A DNA stretch of 64,000 bases from Neorhizobium huautlense. GTDB lineage: Bacteria > Pseudomonadota > Alphaproteobacteria > Rhizobiales > Rhizobiaceae. Shown here in pieces: positions 56,276-64,000 of the stretch (position 1 is its first letter; every line of letters begins with the position of its first letter). The notes under the pieces are model-generated. The model did not search any database. It saw nothing but the letters and a program-made list of their open reading frames with translations, and was not told where the DNA came from. The stretch lies in NCBI RefSeq assembly GCF_002968575.1, contig NZ_PVBM01000024.1, positions 1-64,000 on the forward strand, read 5' to 3'. The translations under genes were made by a program, and so were the position numbers.

Positions 56276-58198
56276 ATGATTGATTTTATTGCGCATAATC
56301 TGCCGCTGGTGATGTTCTCCAGCGTAATGCTGATGCTGCTGCTGGGTTATCCGGTCGCCTTCACGCTTGCCGCCGGCGGCCTCATCTACTTTGTCGTAGG
56401 CGTCGAACTCTCGCATATTTCCCCGGAAATCCGGCTTTTCTGGCCGCTCCTACAGAGCCACCCGGAACGCATCTACGGGATCATGTACAACGATACCCTG
56501 CTGGCGATCCCCTTCTTCACCTTCATGGGCATCATTCTCGAGCGGTCCCGCATGGCGGAAGACTTGCTGGACACCGTCGGCCAGCTTTTCGGCCCGATCC
56601 GGGGCGGCCTCGCCTATGCGGTCATCCTGGTGGGCGCGCTGCTGGGCGCCACCACAGGCGTCGTGGCCGCCTCCGTCATGGCGATGGGATTGATTTCCCT
56701 GCCTATCATGCTGCGTTACGGCTACAATCGTCCGTTTGTGTCCGGCACGATTGCGGCATCGGGAACGCTAGCCCAGATCGTGCCGCCGTCCCTGGTGCTG
56801 ATCGTCATGGCCGACCAGCTCGGCCGTTCGGTCGGCGACATGTATGTCGGCGCTCTCTATCCGGCGATGCTGATCGTCGCGAGCTACTGCGTCTACGTCT
56901 TCGTCGTCTCCATGGTGAAGCCGGAATGGGCGCCCGCCCTTCCGCTCGAGGCCCGCACTCTGGGCAACGGCGTGACCTCTCTCCTAGTCATGATCGCGAT
57001 ATCGGTAGGCCTCTATTACCTCGGGCTCCACGTCCTGTTCACGGGCGTTCAAAGTCCGGAATGGCGTCTGGTAGCCGCGCTGGCATTCGCGGTTATCGTC
57101 GCTTACGTCGTGGCCCTGACAAACAGCCGGGTGGAAAAGAAGATCATCTCCCGGCTGGCCGAGCAGGTGATCATTGTTCTCATCCCTCCGCTTGCACTGA
57201 TATTCCTGGTGCTCGGAACCATCTTTCTCGGCATCGCAACACCCACCGAAGGCGGCGCGATGGGGGCGACGGGCGCTCTGCTCCTCGCTCTTGCGAAGGG
57301 ACGGCTGACCTTTTCGTCGATCAAGAGCGCGCTTGATGCCACCACGAAGCTTTCCGCCTTCGTCATGATGATCCTGATCGGGGCCCGCGTTTTCGGCCTG
57401 ACCTTCTACGGCATCAACGGCAACGTCTGGATCGAGGAACTGCTGCTGGCTCTGCCGGGCGGCGAATACGGCTTCCTCATCGTGGTGACGATCATCGTCT
57501 TCATCCTCGGCTGCTTCCTCGATTTCTTCGAAATCGCTTTCATCATGGTTCCGCTGCTTGCCCCGGTCGCGGACAAGCTCGGGATCGACCTCGTCTGGTT
57601 CGGCATCATTCTCGGCATCAACCTTCAGACCTCCTTCCTGACGCCGCCGTTCGGCTTCTCGCTCTTCTTCCTGCGCTCCATCGCGCCGGCAGGGGCTTGG
57701 GTCGACAAGGTAACGGGCAGGTCCATGGCCGGTGTCAGGACGACCGAAATCTATAAGGGCGTCTTCCCCTATATCGTCATCCAGTTCCTGATGATCCTGG
57801 TCGTCATCGCCTTTCCGGGCCTTGTAATGGTCTATAAGACCGACCACCAGGGGGTGAATCCGGACGACATCAAGATCGAGATCCCCGGCTTTGGCGGCAA
57901 CCAGGGCGGTACCAGTCCCCCGCCACTCGGTCTGCCGCCCCTCGGCAATCCCGGCAGCAGTGGAAGCTCGCCCCCATCCATGGGCCTCCCTCCGCTGGAC
58001 TTCGGAGGCTCGTCTCAGACGGCGCCTTCGGGCAGCGCGCCGGCGGCCCCTTCGCTGGGTCTCCCGCCGCTTGATCTTGGTGGGCAGCAGCCCCAGGCCC
58101 CCGCTGGCGGACAGCCCGCGCAACCGGCGCCGCCGGCTGCCAATCCGCCCCCGGCCGGAGCGCCCGACCTCAGTCAGCCGCCCAAGATCAATCCGTAA
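56276..58198 (+). CDS. TRAP transporter large permease (DctM type) with Pro-rich tail
   Basis: 640 residues. The first 535 or so form a DctM permease of the longer type, with GATTGVVAASVMAMGLISLP, SGTLAQIVPPSLVLIVMAD, IATPTEGGAMGATGALLLAL and LTPPFGFSLFFLRS. The last 100 residues are a low-complexity tail rich in Pro, Gly, Ser and Gln, with GLPPL at 552-556, 570-574 and 595-599. Such a tail is not usual in DctM proteins. It is probably disordered and outside the membrane. The frame is open through the tail and a good terminator follows. Confidence 0.9.
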   Translation: MIDFIAHNLPLVMFSSVMLMLLLGYPVAFTLAAGGLIYFVVGVELSHISPEIRLFWPLLQSHPERIYGIMYNDTLLAIPFFTFMGIILERSRMAEDLLDTVGQLFGPIRGGLAYAVILVGALLGATTGVVAASVMAMGLISLPIMLRYGYNRPFVSGTIAASGTLAQIVPPSLVLIVMADQLGRSVGDMYVGALYPAMLIVASYCVYVFVVSMVKPEWAPALPLEARTLGNGVTSLLVMIAISVGLYYLGLHVLFTGVQSPEWRLVAALAFAVIVAYVVALTNSRVEKKIISRLAEQVIIVLIPPLALIFLVLGTIFLGIATPTEGGAMGATGALLLALAKGRLTFSSIKSALDATTKLSAFVMMILIGARVFGLTFYGINGNVWIEELLLALPGGEYGFLIVVTIIVFILGCFLDFFEIAFIMVPLLAPVADKLGIDLVWFGIILGINLQTSFLTPPFGFSLFFLRSIAPAGAWVDKVTGRSMAGVRTTEIYKGVFPYIVIQFLMILVVIAFPGLVMVYKTDHQGVNPDDIKIEIPGFGGNQGGTSPPPLGLPPLGNPGSSGSSPPSMGLPPLDFGGSSQTAPSGSAPAAPSLGLPPLDLGGQQPQAPAGGQPAQPAPPAANPPPAGAPDLSQPPKINP

Positions 58199-58246
58199 GG
58201 GTGGCTTCTCTTGTCACTGGGCTGACGGGAGGTTATATTTCGGAGT

Positions 58247-58280
58247 GGAGGGCAGAGTTGGCGCTCTGCCCTCCCTTTGT
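58247..58280 (+). terminator. Terminator of the TRAP permease operon
   Basis: GGAGGGCAGAG (58247-58257) and CTCTGCCCTCC (58264-58274) form a perfect 11-bp stem with a six-base loop, followed by a T-rich stretch. Confidence 0.8.
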
Positions 58281-58550
58281 TGCTAGGCTAAGAACTGAAA
58301 TCGGACGGAGATTGACCAGCTCGTCCGATTTTTCCTAACCAACAATGTAATGATCAGTGGTTTTCGCCACATCGCACTACCTCCGGTTCGAGGGCAAGGC
58401 TTTTGCCTAAGTCGGTGAAGCCCGTCTTCACCGATGCCCCGGCTGGCCACGGAACGTGCTGCTTTAGCCCCCAAACATCGCGATCATAGGGGAACAGGTG
58501 TAGTTGTCGAGGGGACACAACCTGCCGCGTCCGACGGAATCCTTGCAAAG

Positions 58551-58579
58551 AAAAACCCCGGACCTTGTGGATCCGGGGT
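58551..58579 (-). terminator. Terminator of the TRAP binding-protein gene
   Basis: ACCCCGGA (58555-58562) and TCCGGGGT (58572-58579) form a perfect 8-bp stem, followed on the minus strand by TTTTCTTT-like sequence. Confidence 0.8.
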
Positions 58580-58608
58580 CTGTTGAAGCCACGCCTCAAT
58601 GCGGGTGA

Positions 58609-60016
<1,408 letters not shown>

Positions 60017-60790
60017 ATGCCGAAACCGATCGTCGCATTGCCTGCCGATATCCGTGAACTGGAGGGAGCGGTCTGGCATGCAACGCCCAACCAATATGTC
60101 CAGGCAGCGCTCAAGGTCGCGGAGGTGATGAGCTTCATCATTCCGGCCTTCGAGGAAGGCAACGATACAGACGCGATCCTCGACCGGGTCGACGGCGTAC
60201 TGGTCTCAGGCTCCGCCACAAACGTCCATCCCTCGCTCTACGGAAAAGAAGCCGCCGAAAGCGACGGGCCATTCGATCCGGCCCGTGACGCCACGTCGCT
60301 TCCGCTAATCCGGCGGGCGATCGACCGGGGCATTCCATTGCTGGCCATCTGCCGCGGCATCCAGGAACTGAACGTTGCGCTTGGCGGCACGCTTGCCAGC
60401 GAAATCCACGAAACCCCCGGCATCTGGGACCATCGCAAGCCGCCGGTGACCGAACGGGACGGCATGTATGCGATCCGCCAGCCGGTTTTCGTCCAGGACG
60501 GCTCCTGCATCGCCCGCTATCTCGGTCTGTCGGGTGCCGTGCAGGTGAACTCGCTGCACCGGCAGGCGATTGCCGAAACCGCTCCGCGGCTGAAGGTGGA
60601 GGCGACCGCCGAAGACGGCACGATCGAGGCCGTTTCGGTGATCGACGCCAAGAACTTTGCCGTCGGCGTACAGTGGCATCCGGAATATTGGGCTGAAACC
60701 GACGCACCGTCGCGCGCCCTCTTCCATGCCTTCGGCGAGGCGGTGCGCGCCTATGCGGCCCGCAAAACCCTGGCCGACGTGGCCGCCTGA
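60017..60790 (+). CDS. Class I glutamine amidotransferase-like gamma-glutamyl hydrolase (PuuD family)
   Basis: 257 residues of the PuuD/peptidase C26 family, which hydrolyses gamma-glutamyl-GABA or related gamma-glutamyl amides. The nucleophile Cys is in LLAICRGIQELNVALGG, and the catalytic His/Glu pair is in VGVQWHPEYW. VLVSGSATNVHPSLYG and HRKPPVTERDGMYAI fit the family. The start at 60017 has GGAG nearby; longer frames lack support. A LacI gene is convergent with it. No other puu genes are present. Confidence 0.87.
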   Translation: MPKPIVALPADIRELEGAVWHATPNQYVQAALKVAEVMSFIIPAFEEGNDTDAILDRVDGVLVSGSATNVHPSLYGKEAAESDGPFDPARDATSLPLIRRAIDRGIPLLAICRGIQELNVALGGTLASEIHETPGIWDHRKPPVTERDGMYAIRQPVFVQDGSCIARYLGLSGAVQVNSLHRQAIAETAPRLKVEATAEDGTIEAVSVIDAKNFAVGVQWHPEYWAETDAPSRALFHAFGEAVRAYAARKTLADVAA

Positions 60791-60829
60791 ACCGTCAACA
60801 ACGGCGCTTGTGACGTAAAGCGCCCCGCC

Positions 60830-61855
60830 TCAATGCGTCCGCGGCTTGTAGATGCCCGTCGACTGGCGAATGCGCATTTCCGGCTTGATGAGGTGAAGGC
60901 CGTCCGGCTCGTGGCTGCCAGCCAGCCGGTCGAGCAGCGCCCGCGCCGCAAGCCGGCCGACATCGGCCTGGCCGTTCGAGACCGTCGTCAGAGCCGGCGT
61001 CGCGATCGAGGCCTCCTCCAGATCGTCGTAGCCGGTGACGGAAATATCCTGGCCGGGCACAAAGCCTGCGCGGGCGATGCCGTTCATCAGGCCGATTGCG
61101 ACGAGATCGTTCCAGCACACCGCAGCCGTCGGCTTCTGCGGCAGCGACAGGAAATTGACAGCCGCCTCGAACCCGCCCTGCTTGGAGCGGGGGCCCGGAA
61201 TGCGCAGGTTCGGATCGACCTCGATTTCCGCCTTTCGCAAGGCATTGACATAACCCTGATAGCGGTCGCGGCCGGTCGAGGTCTGATCCGTGCCGCCGAT
61301 CATGGCGATGACGCGGTGGCCGAGCCCGATCAGGTGATTGGTGGCAAGCGAGATGCCGTAGCTGTCGTCGCCGCGATAGGTCGGAAGGTCCACGCCCTCC
61401 ATCGAGCGGGCAACGAGGATGGCCGGCATGCCGTTCTGCTCGCAGAGCTTCACGTCCTCCACCGGCGTGCCGATCGCCGGAGACATGATCACTCCGTCGC
61501 CGCCGAGCTGCAGCAGGGTTTCGATGAAAGTCCGCTGCTTTTCGACCGAATCATAATGGTTCGAGAGGATGAAGGTATGGCGGCTGCGGTCCAGTTCGCT
61601 TTCGATCGCCTTCAGGATTTCCCCGTAGAACGGGTTCATGATGTCGTGCACGACGACGCCGATGATGCCCGAACGCGAGGTGCGGAGGCTGGCGGCGCGG
61701 CGGTTGTAGATATAGCCCAGCGCCCGGGCCTGTTCCTTGATCTTCTCGCGGGTATCGGCCGCAACGAGCGGACTGTCGCGAAGCGCAAGAGAAATGGTGG
61801 CAGTGGAAAGACCGAGACTCTCGGCAATCGTCGACAACTTGACTTTCTGCGCCAT
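60830..61855 (-). CDS. LacI-family transcriptional regulator
   Basis: 341 residues: N-terminal helix-turn-helix (VKLSTIAESLGLSTATISLAL) and hinge RRAASLRTSRSG, followed by a periplasmic-binding-protein-like effector domain (GIIGVVVHDIMNPFYGEI ... SVTGYDDLEEASIATPALTTV). It is the sugar- or small-molecule-responsive type. It lies downstream of the marR gene on the same strand with a separate AT-rich promoter containing a GTTTA-aa-TAAAC palindrome. Target genes are not shown; the amidohydrolase, creatininase or TRAP genes nearby are candidates. Confidence 0.92.
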   Translation of the reverse strand: MAQKVKLSTIAESLGLSTATISLALRDSPLVAADTREKIKEQARALGYIYNRRAASLRTSRSGIIGVVVHDIMNPFYGEILKAIESELDRSRHTFILSNHYDSVEKQRTFIETLLQLGGDGVIMSPAIGTPVEDVKLCEQNGMPAILVARSMEGVDLPTYRGDDSYGISLATNHLIGLGHRVIAMIGGTDQTSTGRDRYQGYVNALRKAEIEVDPNLRIPGPRSKQGGFEAAVNFLSLPQKPTAAVCWNDLVAIGLMNGIARAGFVPGQDISVTGYDDLEEASIATPALTTVSNGQADVGRLAARALLDRLAGSHEPDGLHLIKPEMRIRQSTGIYKPRTH

Positions 61856-61904
61856 GTCCCCCCGCCCGCGCCGGCCGGCATCGCCTCCCGATGCTCGAAT
61901 TAAA

Positions 61905-61916
61905 GTTTAAATAAAC
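61905..61916. promoter_or_regulatory. Palindrome upstream of lacI-type gene
   Basis: GTTTA-AA-TAAAC is a perfect palindrome nested in a wider TTAAA...TTTAA repeat, in the AT-rich promoter 50 bases before the LacI gene. It may be the regulator's own operator. Confidence 0.4.
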
Positions 61917-61948
61917 AATTTAATCCGCAGCGACAAGAGGAGGAGTGC

Positions 61949-62443
61949 TTACTCGTCGGAAAGCGCCGGCTGGAGATTGTGTTCGACGGCGCGCAACAGC
62001 TTGAGAAGCGTGCGGACCTCCTTGTCGGACAGGCCGCCCGCCGCGAGCGACCCGCAATCGGCGACCGAGTGGCCGATCTGATCGACCGTCTGCCGGCCGG
62101 TTTCTGTCAGGTGGACCTTGGTGAGGCGGCCGTCGGTCTCGTCCGGACGGCGTTCCACAAACCCCTGCGCCTCCATGCGGCCGATCGTGCGGGTGATGGT
62201 CGGCGCCTTGACGCCGAGCCTGACTGCGAGCTGGCCGGGCGTCAGCCCGTCTTCTTCCGCCAATGCCATGACGACGCCGTCCTGTCCGGCATAAAGGCCG
62301 GTTTCCAGGAGGTTGCGCCCCAGCACGATGCGCATGGCGCGGGCGACCTGCGTGATGGCCGGAGCAAGCTCGGCCGCACAAAGACTGCCTGCGTCCTTTT
62401 TCTTGCCCGACTTGGCCTTCTTGTCACCCTTCTTCTTGCTCAT
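61949..62443 (-). CDS. MarR-family regulator with Lys-rich N-terminus
   Basis: 164 residues. After a basic start (MSKKKGDKKAKSGKKKDAG) comes a winged-helix MarR domain: QDGVVMALAEEDGLTPGQLA, VKAPTITRTIGRMEAQGFVE and a wing RRPDETDGRLTKVHLTETG. The Lys-rich extension of 17 residues is unusual and may add DNA contacts. The ATG at 62443 is the natural start. It is divergent from the creatininase gene, with an inverted repeat between the two that should be its operator. Confidence 0.87.
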   Translation of the reverse strand: MSKKKGDKKAKSGKKKDAGSLCAAELAPAITQVARAMRIVLGRNLLETGLYAGQDGVVMALAEEDGLTPGQLAVRLGVKAPTITRTIGRMEAQGFVERRPDETDGRLTKVHLTETGRQTVDQIGHSVADCGSLAAGGLSDKEVRTLLKLLRAVEHNLQPALSDE

Positions 62444-62482
62444 CGGATCCGCCCGCTTTGTCCTTTCGGATTTATCTTTATA

Positions 62483-62506
62483 TCGGTATCGCGCTATCCA
62501 TACCGA
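62483..62506. promoter_or_regulatory. Operator-like inverted repeat between marR and creatininase genes
   Basis: TCGGTAT-N10-ATACCGA is a perfect 7-bp inverted repeat in the 83-base divergent promoter region, a good candidate for the MarR binding site. Confidence 0.6.
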
Positions 62507-62526
62507 AACGGAGAGTTGACCGCCAG

Positions 62527-63318
62527 ATGCCGCACCCGCTGCCGCACTATCATGACAATGATCCGACGCTTGCGTCCACAGAAAGGCGTGACTGGATTGC
62601 CGTCCTGCCGCTTGGCGCGCACGAACAGCACGGACCGCACCTGCCCTTCGAAACCGATACCCTGATCGCCGAGGGGCTGGTTGCCCGGTTGATCCCTGCC
62701 CTGCCCGCCGGCCTGCCGGTGACCTTCCTGCCTGCAGAACCGATCGGTTATTCGGTTGAGCACATGGATGTGGCCGGCACAAAGACCCTTGGTTTCGACG
62801 AAGCCGTGAACCGGTGGCTCGGCATAACCGAGGCACTGCATGAAAAGGGCATCCGCAAGCTGGTGCTCCTCAACGCCCATGGCGGCAATTCGCCATTGCT
62901 GACCATCGTCGCCACCGAAGCGCGGATACGGTTCGACATGCTGGCGGTGGCGACGAGCTGGACGCGCTTCGGCCAACCCGAGGGATGGATCTCGCCGGAG
63001 GAAACGTCGCTCGATATCCACGGCGGCGATATCGAAACCTCGATCATGCTGGCGCTTTATCCGGACCGGGTGAACATGGCGAAGGCCGAAAACTTCGGTT
63101 CCCGCCAGTCGGACTATGCGCGGAAATTCCGGCACCTGCGCGCCTACGGGCCGCATGCCTTCGGCTGGAAGATGTCCGACCTCAACCCCAAGGGCGTCGC
63201 CGGCAATGCCGCCGCCGCGACCGCCGAAAGAGGCGAGCAGCTCATCGCCCATGCGGTGAAAGGCATCATTGAGTTGCTGGAGGACGTGACGCGGTTCGAT
63301 CTGGAGATATTGAAGTAG
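62527..63318 (+). CDS. Creatininase-family amidohydrolase
   Basis: 263 residues of the creatininase/MftE-like family. Metal ligands are visible in LPLGAHEQHGPHLPFETD, LLNAHGGNSP and DIHGGDIETS, consistent with a two-metal amidohydrolase. Known relatives hydrolyse creatinine, formamide-type amides or peptides; the substrate here is open. The ATG at 62527 follows the divergent operator region; expression is probably controlled by the MarR protein. It is followed by a toxin-antitoxin pair. Confidence 0.88.
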   Translation: MPHPLPHYHDNDPTLASTERRDWIAVLPLGAHEQHGPHLPFETDTLIAEGLVARLIPALPAGLPVTFLPAEPIGYSVEHMDVAGTKTLGFDEAVNRWLGITEALHEKGIRKLVLLNAHGGNSPLLTIVATEARIRFDMLAVATSWTRFGQPEGWISPEETSLDIHGGDIETSIMLALYPDRVNMAKAENFGSRQSDYARKFRHLRAYGPHAFGWKMSDLNPKGVAGNAAAATAERGEQLIAHAVKGIIELLEDVTRFDLEILK

Positions 63319-63367
63319 CGGAAAGCTACACAGTCTGGCACAATGGGCTACACAGAGGGATGCATCG

Positions 63368-63619
63368 ATGACGTTGAATATCCGGAATGAAGAGGCAGAT
63401 GTGCTGGCACGAGAATTGGCACGCATCGACGGCACCACGATCACCGATGCGGTTATTTCCGCTCTGAAGGAAACCATCGACAAGCGCATCCGGCAGGAAA
63501 CACCCCGTGAAACGGCGCGACGAATCCTGACAAAGCGCGGTCTCTCCTTCAAACCAGACCGTCGGCCACTGTCCTCCGACGCCTATCATGATCTGGATCA
63601 TGATATCGGTAGTGCCTGA
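63368..63619 (+). CDS. vapB: VapB-type antitoxin (PSK transcription-factor family)
   Basis: An 83-residue antitoxin of the Rv0623-like group: an N-terminal ribbon-helix-helix (LNIRNEEADVLARELARIDG, then TITDAVISALKETID) and an acidic C-terminus (SSDAYHDLDHDIGSA) for toxin binding. AGAGGGA precedes the ATG. Its stop overlaps the toxin start by one base. It belongs to a different antitoxin class from the AbrB type at 49054. Confidence 0.88.
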   Translation: MTLNIRNEEADVLARELARIDGTTITDAVISALKETIDKRIRQETPRETARRILTKRGLSFKPDRRPLSSDAYHDLDHDIGSA

Positions 63620-64000
63620 TGTTCGTCGATGCCTGTGCGATCGTCTCCATGATGGCTGGCGAAGACACCGCCGAAGCCTATGAAACAGCTCTTTTAAGGG
63701 ATGACGCTCCCTTCACCTCACCGCTGGCGGCGTGGGAAGCCATCATCGTCCTGTCGCGGCCGGACCAGCTCGATTGCCTTTACGGCGAAGCGGAAGGCGC
63801 GGTTGTAGAGTGGCTGGACGCCCGTGGTATAGATATTCGTGAAAGCGGATCACCCCGCGAACTCCTGCACTACGCCGTTGCCGTTGCGGAGAGACACGGC
63901 ATCGGCCGCCGTTATCTCAGTAATTTCGACTGTTTCCACTACGCATACGCCCGGGTAATGGAGCAGCCGCTCCTGACACTCGACCAGCTTTTGAAGGATA
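63619..64000 (+). CDS. vapC: VapC-type PIN-domain toxin, cut by window edge
   Basis: 127 residues are visible and the frame is still open at the window end, close to the normal length of about 130. Acidic active-site residues appear in MFVDACAIVSM (Asp4), AAWEAIIVL (Glu40), FDCFHYAYARV and LLTLDQLL. It is coupled to vapB by TGATG. Like other VapC proteins it should be a ribonuclease neutralised by its antitoxin. Confidence 0.88.
   Translation, partial: MFVDACAIVSMMAGEDTAEAYETALLRDDAPFTSPLAAWEAIIVLSRPDQLDCLYGEAEGAVVEWLDARGIDIRESGSPRELLHYAVAVAERHGIGRRYLSNFDCFHYAYARVMEQPLLTLDQLLKD

Larger units (their letters stand above)
58199..58608. other. Convergent intergenic region between TRAP permease and binding-protein genes
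   Basis: 410 bases with no supported gene. It holds one terminator for each direction (58247-58280 plus, 58551-58579 minus). The 270 bases between them show no feature that I can assign. Confidence 0.6.

Overview
The window reads as a chromosomal segment of a Rhizobiaceae-type alphaproteobacterium (Rhizobium/Agrobacterium/Neorhizobium neighbourhood). Support: high-GC codon use, a glgP-glgB-glgC-glgA-pgm-glgX run, a soxBDAG sarcosine oxidase operon, split pntAa/pntAb/pntB next to an aa3-oxidase subunit IV gene, a CpdR response regulator, an MmgR/alpha-r8-type sRNA, and RIME-like intergenic repeats. I see no rRNA, no CRISPR array, no phage and no intact insertion sequence. The species is not determined.

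Layout. 1-7.2 kb: small heat-shock gene with an RpoH promoter and a ROSE-type RNA thermometer, an alpha/beta hydrolase, hisN, the sRNA, an N-formylglutamate amidohydrolase, cpdR, tRNA-Val(GAC), a metal-dependent hydrolase plus methyltransferase pair, and a DUF1328 peptide. 7.4-10.4 kb: UvrD-like helicase and an EamA transporter. 10.5-16.8 kb: a DUF1003 protein and an SbmA/BacA-like exporter whose ATPase motifs are eroded, divergent from a TetR-HlyD-ABC-ABC2 efflux operon. 17-23.6 kb: a three-gene DUF2126/transglutaminase, ATP-grasp/alpha-E and transglutaminase cluster. 23.8-25 kb: a TadG-like von Willebrand A protein, with a paralogue at 45.7-47 kb.

25.2-36.4 kb is the glycogen operon: GlgC, GlgA, GlgB and Pgm build glycogen; GlgP and GlgX degrade it. 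Start and stop codons overlap from glgP to pgm apart from a short gap before glgC, and a large inverted-repeat element separates pgm from glgX. 36.5-38.4 kb holds a MaoC dehydratase and small membrane or secreted unknowns. 38.4-43.8 kb is soxBDAG on the minus strand, split by a second intergenic repeat between soxB and soxD, with a 10-bp perfect inverted repeat upstream of soxB. rpsU and a TPR lipoprotein follow.

46.9-49.3 kb is a minus-strand operon of overlapping genes in which an AbrB/VapC toxin-antitoxin pair is joined to two alpha/beta-hydrolases. 49.4-52.8 kb carries the proton-translocating transhydrogenase and a cytochrome oxidase subunit IV. A membrane GGDEF/EAL protein follows (GGDEF changed to IGDEF). 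55.7-59.7 kb encodes a TRAP transporter whose large permease has an unusual Pro-rich GLPPL-repeat tail and whose binding protein is convergent. The right end has a PuuD-like amidohydrolase, LacI and MarR regulators, a creatininase-family enzyme and a second VapBC pair cut by the window edge.

The best leads are the exporter with a degenerate ATPase domain, the TRAP permease tail, the toxin-antitoxin/hydrolase operon and the three RNA or repeat elements. No single cluster is clearly a wholly new system.
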